The translations under genes were made by a program, and so were the position numbers. Shown in pieces: positions 52,686 to 60,300 of a DNA stretch of 64,000 nucleotides (position 1 is the stretch's first letter; each line of letters opens with the position of its first letter). Under the pieces are notes generated by a model. It ran no database searches, had not been told where the DNA came from, and saw only the letters and a program-made list of their open reading frames with translations. The DNA is from Haloferax massiliensis (lineage in GTDB: Archaea; Halobacteriota; Halobacteria; Halobacteriales; Haloferacaceae). Location of the stretch: contig NZ_CSTE01000001.1 of the NCBI RefSeq assembly GCF_001368915.1, positions 447,364 through 511,363 on the forward strand. Reading direction: 5' to 3'.

Positions 52686-53852
52686 GTGGATGAAACAGAT
52701 CACCGAGCGCAACTAGAGGACCTCCAGCGGGAGCTCGACAACATCGAAAGGCCACCCGAAACGACGTTAGAAATCTTGGGCCAATCGAGGGTTGAACAAC
52801 GGTGGGAAGAACTACTCGTCTATTTCCTCGACTCCACCAACCCACATGGGTTCGACACAGACGTGCTCCGAGCTTTCCTGAGGGCCCTCTACTCACACGG
52901 CGACACCTCCATGTCCGGCCCCCTACGGAACTTGGAAAATGTCGAGGTTTCATCGCAGGTGTCCACTGGGAACGGCATTTTTGATATCCTCCTTCGACAA
53001 CCGGACGAATGGTTCGTCTGTATTGAGCTGAAGGTTGATTCGCCTGAGACCAACGCACAAACGGAGCGATACGCCGAGGCGACGAGGCTCGGTAATCTCG
53101 ACACGCGCCAACACAGCGGGACTGACGAGTACGTCTACATTGCTCCCGAAGAGGCCCCTGCCTCAGTCTCGGAAGACTTCGTCGATATCTCCTGGGAGCA
53201 TATCGTCGCGGAACTAGAAACTGTATTGACCGACGGATTCGGAAAATACCCCTCGAAGAGCAGCGCACAGCTGGCGGATTTCATCGATACGATTCAACTC
53301 GAACTGAACATGGGCGACATCAACCAGATTTCCGAAGAGACCGTACTGTACACCGAATACGCCGAGACAATCAATCGAGTGCAAGACGCATTCGAACGTG
53401 ACAAAGAGCGACTCTACAATTCGCTTGAGGAGACGTTCTTCGCGGAGTTCGGCCATGATGAATGGGCCTCGAACACCCGACCGAATACGTATATTCAACT
53501 CTACAAGCCGGAGTGGCGAGACATCGGGTCCGGGACTAACATCGAATACGAGCCGCACCTCTCGCTGAATCAGAAACAGCCTACAATCAGACTCCGGCTG
53601 GACATCGAGCATACGGGCAAAGACGAAATCCGAGAGAAACTGTCTGCGAGAGTGAGTCAGGAGGCATTCGAGGATGCGGGCTGGGAGTACGTCAACGGGG
53701 CATACGCACTCGTTGCGAAGACAGTCTCACTCGATATCGAAAACCCACAGGCGTCGGTTCAAGAAGCGATTGAGGAGCTCCAACAGCTCCATGGTCTGGT
53801 GGGTGAGCCTATTGAGGAGATCCTGAACGAATATACAGAATCGCAAGCCTGA
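52686..53852 (+). CDS. PD-(D/E)XK nuclease superfamily protein
   Basis: A 388-residue protein starting at GTG 52686. NGIFDILLRQPDEWFVCIEL with Asp 100 and Glu 114, Lys 116 (CIELKVDSPE) forms the nuclease core. It is preceded by a helical region (VEQRWEELLVYFLDSTNPHG and LRAFLRALYSHGD) and followed by QTERYAEATRLGN, the typical helix for this superfamily. The C-terminal half contains beta-rich repeats similar to other PDDEXK_9-type restriction-related proteins. It probably acts in antiviral defence, on DNA; no helper gene is obvious. Confidence 0.82.
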   Translation: MDETDHRAQLEDLQRELDNIERPPETTLEILGQSRVEQRWEELLVYFLDSTNPHGFDTDVLRAFLRALYSHGDTSMSGPLRNLENVEVSSQVSTGNGIFDILLRQPDEWFVCIELKVDSPETNAQTERYAEATRLGNLDTRQHSGTDEYVYIAPEEAPASVSEDFVDISWEHIVAELETVLTDGFGKYPSKSSAQLADFIDTIQLELNMGDINQISEETVLYTEYAETINRVQDAFERDKERLYNSLEETFFAEFGHDEWASNTRPNTYIQLYKPEWRDIGSGTNIEYEPHLSLNQKQPTIRLRLDIEHTGKDEIREKLSARVSQEAFEDAGWEYVNGAYALVAKTVSLDIENPQASVQEAIEELQQLHGLVGEPIEEILNEYTESQA

Positions 53853-53895
53853 CTCAATTGAAATCCTCCAAAGCTGCTAGAACTGGCGTGCGTAT

Positions 53896-53920
53896 GCACT
53901 CTATATTCAGCACGCCCTCA
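53896..53920 (+). repeat. Dispersed motif, copy 2 (ctctatattcagca)
   Basis: GCACTCTATATTCAGCACGC then CCTCA. Its right part (CAGCAYGNCCTCA) is shared with the copy at 54694-54716. Intergenic between the nuclease at 52686 and the gene at 54075. Confidence 0.5.
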
Positions 53921-54074
53921 GAACCCTCACCAATCGCTGTCAGAAATCGCATGACACATACAGAGGGTGAATTCAGTAGCCCAGTTACCTTCGTTTCATC
54001 GGTGAGGTGTGCGTTGACCGATAGGAGGGGTCTGTACACCAAACAGTTTATTAAATGAGAACTTTGGTTCCAGC

Positions 54075-54596
54075 ATGGTCATCGAACAACACATCGGTTC
54101 AATAATTACTGGTACAGTCGCTCTTGCTGGCGCTGCTCTCGGATATTTGGGTAGTCTAAAGTCCCAACGAATAGCCACAGAGGCGGAGAATAAACGGCGC
54201 AGAGCAGACCATCTATTGGAAAAGGAGGCTGAACTGCTGATTCAACTGCTGGAAGATGCAGAACATTGCCATGCCGTAGCACAGGAATACATGAGTAAAT
54301 CTTCAAACGGTGACTTGAGCGATGAATTTCTCGTAGATGCAAATGACGCACTTGCCTCGTTCGAATCAACCGCCCGACAATCAAAGGTATTCTTGGACCC
54401 CGAAAGGCAGGAATCTTTGAATTCACTACTTGGGACATTGAGAACGATGTATATGTACGGCGATGAGCAGCGTAAAGGGCGTCCCCAAATGGCAGAGGAG
54501 ATACTGAACCGAGAAGGGATAGTGAAAGACTTCAGGGAATTTATCGACTCAATCCAGGCGCTCATTCAGGAACGGACCTCTGAGTTAAATTCCTGA
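54075..54596 (+). CDS. Membrane-anchored coiled-coil protein, unknown function
   Basis: A 173-residue protein. One N-terminal membrane helix (about 7-28, IGSIITGTVALAGAALGYLG) is followed by a long charged helical region (IATEAENKRRRADHLLEKEA) and further helices through to ERTSELNS. This layout, an anchor plus helical cytoplasmic domain, is common among proteins of defence islands of unknown mechanism. No enzyme motif. The gene stands alone with about 220 bases of leader that hold a dispersed repeat. Confidence 0.72.
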   Translation: MVIEQHIGSIITGTVALAGAALGYLGSLKSQRIATEAENKRRRADHLLEKEAELLIQLLEDAEHCHAVAQEYMSKSSNGDLSDEFLVDANDALASFESTARQSKVFLDPERQESLNSLLGTLRTMYMYGDEQRKGRPQMAEEILNREGIVKDFREFIDSIQALIQERTSELNS

Positions 54597-54693
54597 ATCT
54601 GCATCACCCGTGTGAGTGAGTTTTTGTTTGTTTTTAGCCTGTACTACAGATTTAACATTTCACCACCAGCCGTGAGTCCTATGGCCGAGACGC

Positions 54694-54716
54694 GCCCTCT
54701 ATTCAGCATGGCCTCA
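54694..54716 (+). repeat. Dispersed motif, copy 3 (ctctattcagca)
   Basis: GCCCTCTATTCAGCATGGCC then TCA. It lies downstream of the integrase at 54763-55878 (convergent with the gene at 54075). It matches copy 2 with a two-base gap. Confidence 0.5.
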
Positions 54717-54762
54717 ACAAACTATCAGCAACTGAGGGTTTCAACAGTGCCAGTTGAATCGA

Positions 54763-55878
54763 TTAACTCCCGTATCTTCTCTTATTATCTCTAGACCCGG
54801 TCATGCCCTGATATCGAACTCGCAGTTTATCCTTCTCGTCTCGTTCGTCGTAGTGTTGCTCAATGACGTCTTCAGTGACATCACAGCGCTGACTCACGAA
54901 TGAGCGGGTGACACCTGATTTCAGTTCATGTGTAATATAGCCCCGTCGGAGTGCGTGAGCCGCTTCGCTCGAAGGACACTTGGATTGCTTTCCATGCTCA
55001 GTTCCCTCGCAGGTTTCTGGGTCCCGATCATGAGGACATCCCTTTCCGATTGCACACGGACGAGTCCACTTGTACACATAGCGACGGATTGTAGACTTCG
55101 AGAGTCGGCCGAACCCGGCAGTCAACATCGGTTGGCGTCCGTATTCGTCTTCTTCCTCTAGACGAGTGGTTTCCAGATAATCGTCGATGACACCGCAACA
55201 ATCGGAGCCAATTGCGACCAGGCGATCTCCTGCGTCGCCATTCTTCAGAGGCGTCCCCGTTTCCTCGCGGTTACGAATCCGGAGATGCGAGATTTCCGCA
55301 TCTGGGAAGTAATCGTCCACGTCAAGGCTACGTAGTGTCCCTGTTCGAATCCCCGTCTCGGTCAAGATCGTCCAGATTACGTGTTCGAGTGACGCGTACT
55401 CGTACTTTCGGAGATACGAACAGATGTCTGCAGCGACTTCAGGCTCAATAATTGCATCACTGGACTGCCCTCCATTGTTGAGCGAGGGGATTCGAATTTT
55501 TTCGTGTAATGCCACATCAACTGCGTCTATCGATTCACAGAAGATGATGAAGAGACGGAGGATTTTGAGTTGCGAACACCAGGTTTCAGTTGCAAGGCTG
55601 TTTACCTTGTTACTGGCCTCGTCCCGTCGCCAGATGCGATATCGGTTGAGTTTCCGTCCAGTCAGTTCATTCAGGTTCTCGATGCCCGTTTGAGAGCACC
55701 ACTTGCAAAAGAACCGAAGAGCAGATTCGTGTTGTCGAATCGAGGATTCACGGAGTTCGTTCTTTCGATCCCGTAAATAGAGGTTAACGGCTGTTTCTGG
55801 GGAAATAGGTTCTAACCGCTCAGAGGAGGTTACGGACTCCGAGTTGTAGCGGGACGGTGTGCTACCAGTCTCAGACAT
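54763..55878 (-). CDS. Tyrosine site-specific integrase (second copy)
   Basis: A 371-residue integrase (ATG 55878; 33 additional residues upstream are unlikely). The N-terminal core-binding domain includes AVNLYLRDRKNELRESSIRQ and LNELTGRKLNRYRIWRRDE. Catalytic residues are visible: ETGIRTGTLRSLD (Arg), AAHALRRGYITH (His-x-x-Arg) and EQHYDERDEKDKLR (Tyr). A Cys-rich insertion (RPCAIGKGCPHDRDPETC) between the Arg boxes is shared with the other integrase at 61642. No tRNA-like sequence flanks it, so it is probably a relic of an older insertion rather than the integrase of the current one. Confidence 0.9.
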   Translation of the reverse strand: MSETGSTPSRYNSESVTSSERLEPISPETAVNLYLRDRKNELRESSIRQHESALRFFCKWCSQTGIENLNELTGRKLNRYRIWRRDEASNKVNSLATETWCSQLKILRLFIIFCESIDAVDVALHEKIRIPSLNNGGQSSDAIIEPEVAADICSYLRKYEYASLEHVIWTILTETGIRTGTLRSLDVDDYFPDAEISHLRIRNREETGTPLKNGDAGDRLVAIGSDCCGVIDDYLETTRLEEEDEYGRQPMLTAGFGRLSKSTIRRYVYKWTRPCAIGKGCPHDRDPETCEGTEHGKQSKCPSSEAAHALRRGYITHELKSGVTRSFVSQRCDVTEDVIEQHYDERDEKDKLRVRYQGMTGSRDNKRRYGS

Positions 55879-56132
55879 ACTGCCCTCCAACTTTGTAGAC
55901 TCGATCGACCTGTTCAGTTTCAGTAGGGTCGAAGTTTTTGTTTTGCATTGCAAGAGATCATACCGGAGAAACCGCAACGGGTGTGATTAGCCCGAATTCG
56001 CACACCATTTCGCTTCCAGATTCTCTCAATCGGTGTCTTTTATATACTCCGTAAGGCGAGACCACTGAGAGATAGAATTTGCATATCTGATTTCCCGAAA
56101 CATTACTGTCCACCGCTAGGAAAATACACGAA

Positions 56133-56480
56133 ATGAGTGAGGAGTCAGAATCCGAGGGCCCCTATCGTCGAATTGCGCTGGTTACAAGCAAGCGTCCCGG
56201 GAATCCACTTGCAGGTACTGTTGCTGCTATTTCCACTGGTGTCGAGATCGACTTCGAGTCACCGAAATTTGAATTCCTGATTAGCGAGGCTACCGATCAG
56301 TTCGATATTAGCTCGTATGCAACTGAGCTTCGGTTAGGAACCGTCTTTCTCGATGCCGAATCGAGCGAGGTCCTAGGTGTCTCCTGGGAGAGTTCTCCGC
56401 GCCCCTACAGCCACGATGATTTAGACGATGTCGTTGAGGACCTTCCTGACGGATTCTCGCCAGTCAGTCTAACCGACTGA
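56133..56480 (+). CDS. Small acidic protein, unknown function
   Basis: A 115-residue acidic protein, MSEESESEGPYRRIALVTSK, with a beta-rich middle (ISTGVEIDFESPKFEFLISE, ELRLGTVFLDAESSEVLGVS) and an acidic helix at the end. There is no recognised domain. The upstream promoter string matches that of the gene at 50803. It is divergent from the integrase at 55878, with 254 bases between. Confidence 0.65.
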   Translation: MSEESESEGPYRRIALVTSKRPGNPLAGTVAAISTGVEIDFESPKFEFLISEATDQFDISSYATELRLGTVFLDAESSEVLGVSWESSPRPYSHDDLDDVVEDLPDGFSPVSLTD

Positions 56481-56612
56481 TATTGTGTTGAAGTCCCCAT
56501 GGTATCATACCGCTGACGAAGAATAAGAAAAACGCAACGCACGACTCGAAGAAGCTTGTTGACCGAAGCCCAAACATACTGACCGTGTTATCGTCTGAAG
56601 TAGTGACTCTTG

Positions 56613-58051
56613 TTAGCCACGACTTATGAACCCCAATTGGCTGGCAATGTTGGCACCCACAATCACAATCCACAGAATCCCTGTGAATGCATACAGCATC
56701 TCTAAAATCTTGAGGTTTGCCGGAAGCCAGAGTTGACGTATCCACACAGGTAGCTCTCTCGGGCCTGTTAGATATGCGGGTGTAGGGGGATGTTTCGACG
56801 TGGGTGCTTGGGTCAAATTGAATTCCTGCGAAACCGACTTGGTATTCTTTCCTACACTCGCATTGTGATGGTGGAGTTGTTCGAGGGAGAATCCATCCGA
56901 ATCTGTTTCAGCGTGGTTCATCCATCTGAACCGGTCCAGGAGTGTCTGATTGGATGTAGAACGCATTTCGGCGTCCAGTCTAGATAGAACAAGGGGACCC
57001 CAGAGATACGCTACCTCAGAATCACCATGCTGCACAAGCCGTTGGGAGTAGTTCCGTTCGTAGCTCCAAGCCAAGAGAGCATCATACTCCCTTGGAGTGA
57101 TAGCCCCGCTATCCAGTGCAGTTCGGTAAGCGTAGTAGTTCGCGGATGCTTCCCGGAACCATTCTAATTCCGGTGTCAAACGAAAACTCTGACGCGTGTG
57201 GACATATTCATGACGCCAGGTAAACTCAATTGGACCTCCGATAGACGCATTCTCTTGGATTATTATTTCAGGACCAGCGTTTACACCATGTTCTGTTCCC
57301 CTAACATATCCACCCACATCTCCTAAATCACCAGGATAGACAAAAATTCGAACTTGATCGTAAGCTCTCCCCACCGGCAATCGGTACGCCGTCTCTTTCA
57401 AGACGTCAAGAATCTGGTCGGGGGGTCTAATGAGGTCTGCGTGCTCGGGAATTACGAGTGTGATTTCCTGGCACCCGGCTTGGACCGACTTAGTTTCATA
57501 CTCGCCTAAGTATGCGAATCGAGAACCAAGATATCCTTTGTGAGCAGGCTCGAAAGCAACCTGCACTGCCCCCCATATGCGGGCAACGGGACAACCCCCC
57601 ACTGGTCAGATCGGTTTGTGATATCGACGGAATTCGGTCCTGACGATGTCTGCTGAACGCTGTATTCGATCCAGGGATCCGGAGATCGGTCCCAATTATA
57701 GACGCCATCCCACTGTTTGGCGAATCCTTTTGCCGCAGTGACATTCCCAAATTCGCCGAAGCGGAGTTGGATAGTACCGTCCGGGATTGAACGGTCTGAA
57801 TTTTTGGAGAACTCAATACGAACAGTAGTTCCGTTTGACTTTTCCATCGAGACTTCTCCGATCATCACCGGTGGATTTCCAGAAAGAGTTGTTGTGGCAC
57901 GAGGTGAAGCAATACAGTTTTTCGGTGCCTTTTCGACCATCTCAATAGAACCTCCAGAAGCCGTACCACTGCTAGTGAGCGGGATTGCGAGTGGTGAGAT
58001 GAGAATTAGAGACAGAACGAGAAGAATCAGCCTGTCTTGTCTGTCCATCAT
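56613..58051 (-). pseudogene. Secreted zinc metalloprotease-like protein, frameshifted at a G6 tract
   Basis: Two open frames make one gene. The first (58051-57506, 181 residues) has a signal peptide (LILLVLSLILISPLAIPLTS) and runs to QWGVVPLPAYGGQCRLL. The second (57602-56613) begins inside it and carries the catalytic part: FTWRHEYVHTRQSF (HEYVH) and LEWFREASANYYAY (third-ligand Glu), ending in a C-terminal membrane helix (LEMLYAFTGILWIVIVGANI). A seventh G in the tract at 57569-57574 (C run on the plus strand) would restore PAYGG-AVQVAFEPAHKGY. This is a haloarchaeal gluzincin-like family. Either a true mutation, phase variation, or a sequencing error. Confidence 0.78.
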
Positions 58052-58403
58052 ATTGACGTATTTGAATCATCTGTATTAGATGCTCCTCCATCTATACGTC
58101 CGACTGGCCAGAGTGCTTACTAACAGCTCAAAAGTGTCAGATGTGACTGGTTTCGCCCAATTTTACACCACCGACTAAGTTCTCGCACGGAATGCCGAAA
58201 AGTCTCGGCAGGTTGGTGCTTGAGCATTGGTTTGAGTCATGCTTGATCGGTGAAGTAGTAGATGAATCCAGAAATTACGAACGCAAGTCGAACGAGGACT
58301 ACAGAGGCAGGGAAAATCAATTCCTCTTCGGAGGTATCTTCTAACAACCTTCAAAGTCAGTTTCCCCTAGGATCATTTCTCTTCACCCCCTTAGCAAGAT
58401 ACC
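58052..58403. other. Intergenic region downstream of the TIR operon
   Basis: A 352-base gap between the metalloprotease gene (start at 58051) and the TIR operon (end at 58404). A minus-strand frame without ATG (58347-58237) would encode a short hydrophobic peptide (PASVVLVRLAFVISGFIYYF), perhaps a gene remnant. A plus-strand frame at 58262-58468 has no family features and overlaps the TIR gene antisense. Otherwise I see only AT-rich promoter-like DNA for the metalloprotease gene. Confidence 0.45.
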
Positions 58404-59051
58404 TTATCGAAATTGGTTTCGGCGAAGTGCATCCCCAATTTCTTTCGCTACCTCTGCCAAAATCATGATCCCACCGGCAGCCATGCCTCCCTTCACAATG
58501 AGATCGCCAAGTGTCTCCTTGTCCGGTTTGTGTTCAAGTGTGTCTCGTTTGCTGGCTGGTATCACAGAGGCACTCCCAACGGCTTCTTCAACCCACTCAG
58601 ACATATTCTCCTTCCCGTTGTTCTCCTTCCACTGGTACGTCGGGAAGATACTCGACAGAGTGGCTTCACCAGAACCGGTGTCAACGTAGTAATGATCCAA
58701 AGGATTCTCTCCCCAACTCCCTCGCTTCCCATGTCTGTTCTTTAGTGAGTCGATACGAATACCAAGAATCCCGTTCTCTCGCTCAATGCTTTTCTCAATC
58801 TCGTACTGGACGTATGGCCGTTCTGCGGTCTCCTCACCGATAAGGACGGCTGTGACTGTCGTATTCTGGAGTTGACGATCAATCCACCTCTTAATTGCTT
58901 TTTCTGATTGGCGCTTCACTTCCTCCTGATCTGCGGCGTCAAAGAATCCGGCAGCCTCTCTGTCAGGATGCGGAATCCAACTGTGTCGGACCTGATTGGC
59001 CCTCCAGGCGTCTCGCTGGAAGTGGTAACTAAAAAACACTCGTCTAGCCAA
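58404..59051 (-). CDS. ThsB-type TIR protein with C-terminal hydrophobic helix (TIR-2)
   Basis: A 215-residue protein, third in the operon, starting at TTG 59051 because the family N-terminus (ARRVFFSYHFQRDAWRANQV) begins exactly there. The fold matches the Thoeris ThsB/DUF1863 TIR: GFFDAADQEEV, TTVTAVLIGEETAERPYVQY and EIEKSIERENGILGIRIDSL. Unlike TIR-1 it has a C-terminal extension with a hydrophobic helix (KGGMAAGGIMILAEVAKEIG, about 187-206), which may attach to the membrane. It overlaps the preceding membrane-protein gene by 8 bases. ThsB-type TIRs convert NAD+ to cyclic ADP-ribose-like signals on phage infection; activity here is inferred. Confidence 0.88.
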   Translation of the reverse strand: MARRVFFSYHFQRDAWRANQVRHSWIPHPDREAAGFFDAADQEEVKRQSEKAIKRWIDRQLQNTTVTAVLIGEETAERPYVQYEIEKSIERENGILGIRIDSLKNRHGKRGSWGENPLDHYYVDTGSGEATLSSIFPTYQWKENNGKENMSEWVEEAVGSASVIPASKRDTLEHKPDKETLGDLIVKGGMAAGGIMILAEVAKEIGDALRRNQFR

Positions 59052-59493
59052 GAGCGGACCCTCCGTTGGTATAAATCGTCACGATGCTGAACCCAATCAG
59101 AAGTAACGCAATCACCCCATAAAAAAGGACGAGCGTCGTTGAAAACATCATAGAGACATAGCCGTCAATGTCGTCTTCGAACCGGGACGCGTCGAGATTG
59201 AACAAGTGCTCGCGTGATCTTGGTCGGTTCCGACGGACCCAGTTGTACAGTTCTCGGTACTTGCACTCCTGACGGAGGTAGTACGCATCAAGCCCCCAAA
59301 ATCCGATGAGTGGAAGCACAGCTCCGAACAGTTGGAAGTTGCTGGTCCGGAAGAGCAGCGCCACGACAACCAGCGTGACGGTCCATCCCTTGATTTTGAA
59401 AGAGTTCGATGCCTGGCGGTCAATGATGTTCTGAATCATCTCGAACTCTTGGTACATATGCTCGTTAGGGATCGGTTCGTCATCGTCCGGCAA
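59044..59493 (-). CDS. Small multi-pass membrane protein between two TIR genes, candidate effector
   Basis: A 149-residue protein; start TTG 59493 overlaps TIR-1 by 14 bases, or ATG 59457 (MYQEFEMIQNIIDRQASN) leaves a short gap. Three or four membrane helices: about 36-49 and 53-73 as a hairpin (VTLVVVALLF; FGAVLPLIGFWGLDAYYL), then a long segment 115-140 (FSTTLVLFYGVIALLLIGFS). A basic, aromatic loop (CKYRELYNWVRRNRPRSRE) connects them on the inside. Small membrane effectors with this topology occur in nucleotide-signal defence systems and kill by opening the membrane. There is no named family that I can assign, so effector function is inference from position between two ThsB-like genes. Confidence 0.83.
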   Translation of the reverse strand: MPDDDEPIPNEHMYQEFEMIQNIIDRQASNSFKIKGWTVTLVVVALLFRTSNFQLFGAVLPLIGFWGLDAYYLRQECKYRELYNWVRRNRPRSREHLFNLDASRFEDDIDGYVSMMFSTTLVLFYGVIALLLIGFSIVTIYTNGGSALG

Positions 59494-59965
59494 TGTTAGC
59501 TGCCTCCTCTACCCAGTCGCCGAAGTTGTCATAGCCTCTGTCCAGCACCCAGTCGTAGGTATTGTAAGCGTCCGAGAATCGCCCTCCTGTGTCAGAAAAC
59601 TGGTGCTGGCTTAATGGATTAATCCCTCGCGTGTCTCGGAGTCCGTTCTTGTCTTTGATGTTGTCAATATAGATTCCGACAAGTCCGTTCCCTTTCTTAA
59701 CGCTCTCTACGATTTCGTAGTTCACCCATGGCCGTTCCGACGTCTCTTTCCCAATGAGCACTGCCGTTACTGATGTTCCATTCAGTTGGCCGTCTATCCA
59801 CCGGCGAATTGCAGCGTCTCCTTGCCGCTCGACCTCTTCCCAATCGCTTCCTTCAATGAATCCTGCAGACTCGCGGTTTGGCTGAGTGAGCCAACTGTTT
59901 CGTACCTGTCCTGCCCGCCACGCGTCTCGCTTGAAGTGGAAGCTGAAAAAGACCCTCCTGACCAT
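59480..59965 (-). CDS. ThsB-type TIR protein (TIR-1)
   Basis: A 161-residue protein, first in the operon (ATG 59965). VRRVFFSFHFKRDAWRAGQV closely resembles the start of Bacillus Thoeris ThsB. The core continues with GFIEGSDWEEVERQGDAAIR, GTSVTAVLIGKETSERPWVN and YEIVESVKKGNGLVGIYIDN, then DAYNTYDWVLDRGYDNFGDW. Glu in YEI and the preceding Ser/Arg region form the expected NAD-binding pocket. It is shorter than TIR-2 and has no hydrophobic tail. The two TIRs are clearly paralogous but diverged, suggesting different triggers or products. Confidence 0.9.
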   Translation of the reverse strand: MVRRVFFSFHFKRDAWRAGQVRNSWLTQPNRESAGFIEGSDWEEVERQGDAAIRRWIDGQLNGTSVTAVLIGKETSERPWVNYEIVESVKKGNGLVGIYIDNIKDKNGLRDTRGINPLSQHQFSDTGGRFSDAYNTYDWVLDRGYDNFGDWVEEAANIAGR

Positions 59966-60300
59966 CTATTTCCCTCTTGGTCGTTTACTCATGGAGTTCA
60001 CATTTCGCCACGGGATGAAGAATGTTAGCAAACTGGAGTGAATGTAAAGATGGACGGATCTATTGGCATCCCTAGTTGGGAGTCTATAAGAAGACATTCT
60101 GAATACTGCCCACAGACTGAATATTCAATGAACAGTTACTATTCAACCACCAGTGTCGTCTGACTGAAAGCCAGGGCATTATTGAGTTTGTACCTGGGAA
60201 ATGGGTTTATGGCATACTCTGCATTTTTGATGAATACATGATTGCTCGAAACCCTCCTGTAAACCCAATCTGTTCTAGAGCACCTTTACCGTCTTCCCAA
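59966..60300. other. Divergent promoter region, TIR operon and DUF2971-like gene
   Basis: These 335 bases carry no credible gene. AT-rich boxes near 60085 (agtctataag, usable by the minus-strand operon) and 60205 (ggtttatgg) may be promoters, and a 10-bp palindrome TGAATATTCA lies at 60118-60127. The shared position suggests joint control of the two units. A very short minus-strand frame ends directly at the TIR-1 start codon (MSKRPRGK). Confidence 0.45.

Noticed and set aside
53858-54058. 66-residue plus-strand frame before the coiled-coil gene
   Set aside because: It contains the dispersed repeat motif and has no coding signature.
58237-58347. Short minus-strand frame encoding a hydrophobic peptide after TIR-2
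   Set aside because: It lacks an ATG or GTG and would need a TTG start; possibly a decayed fourth gene of the operon, but not supportable.
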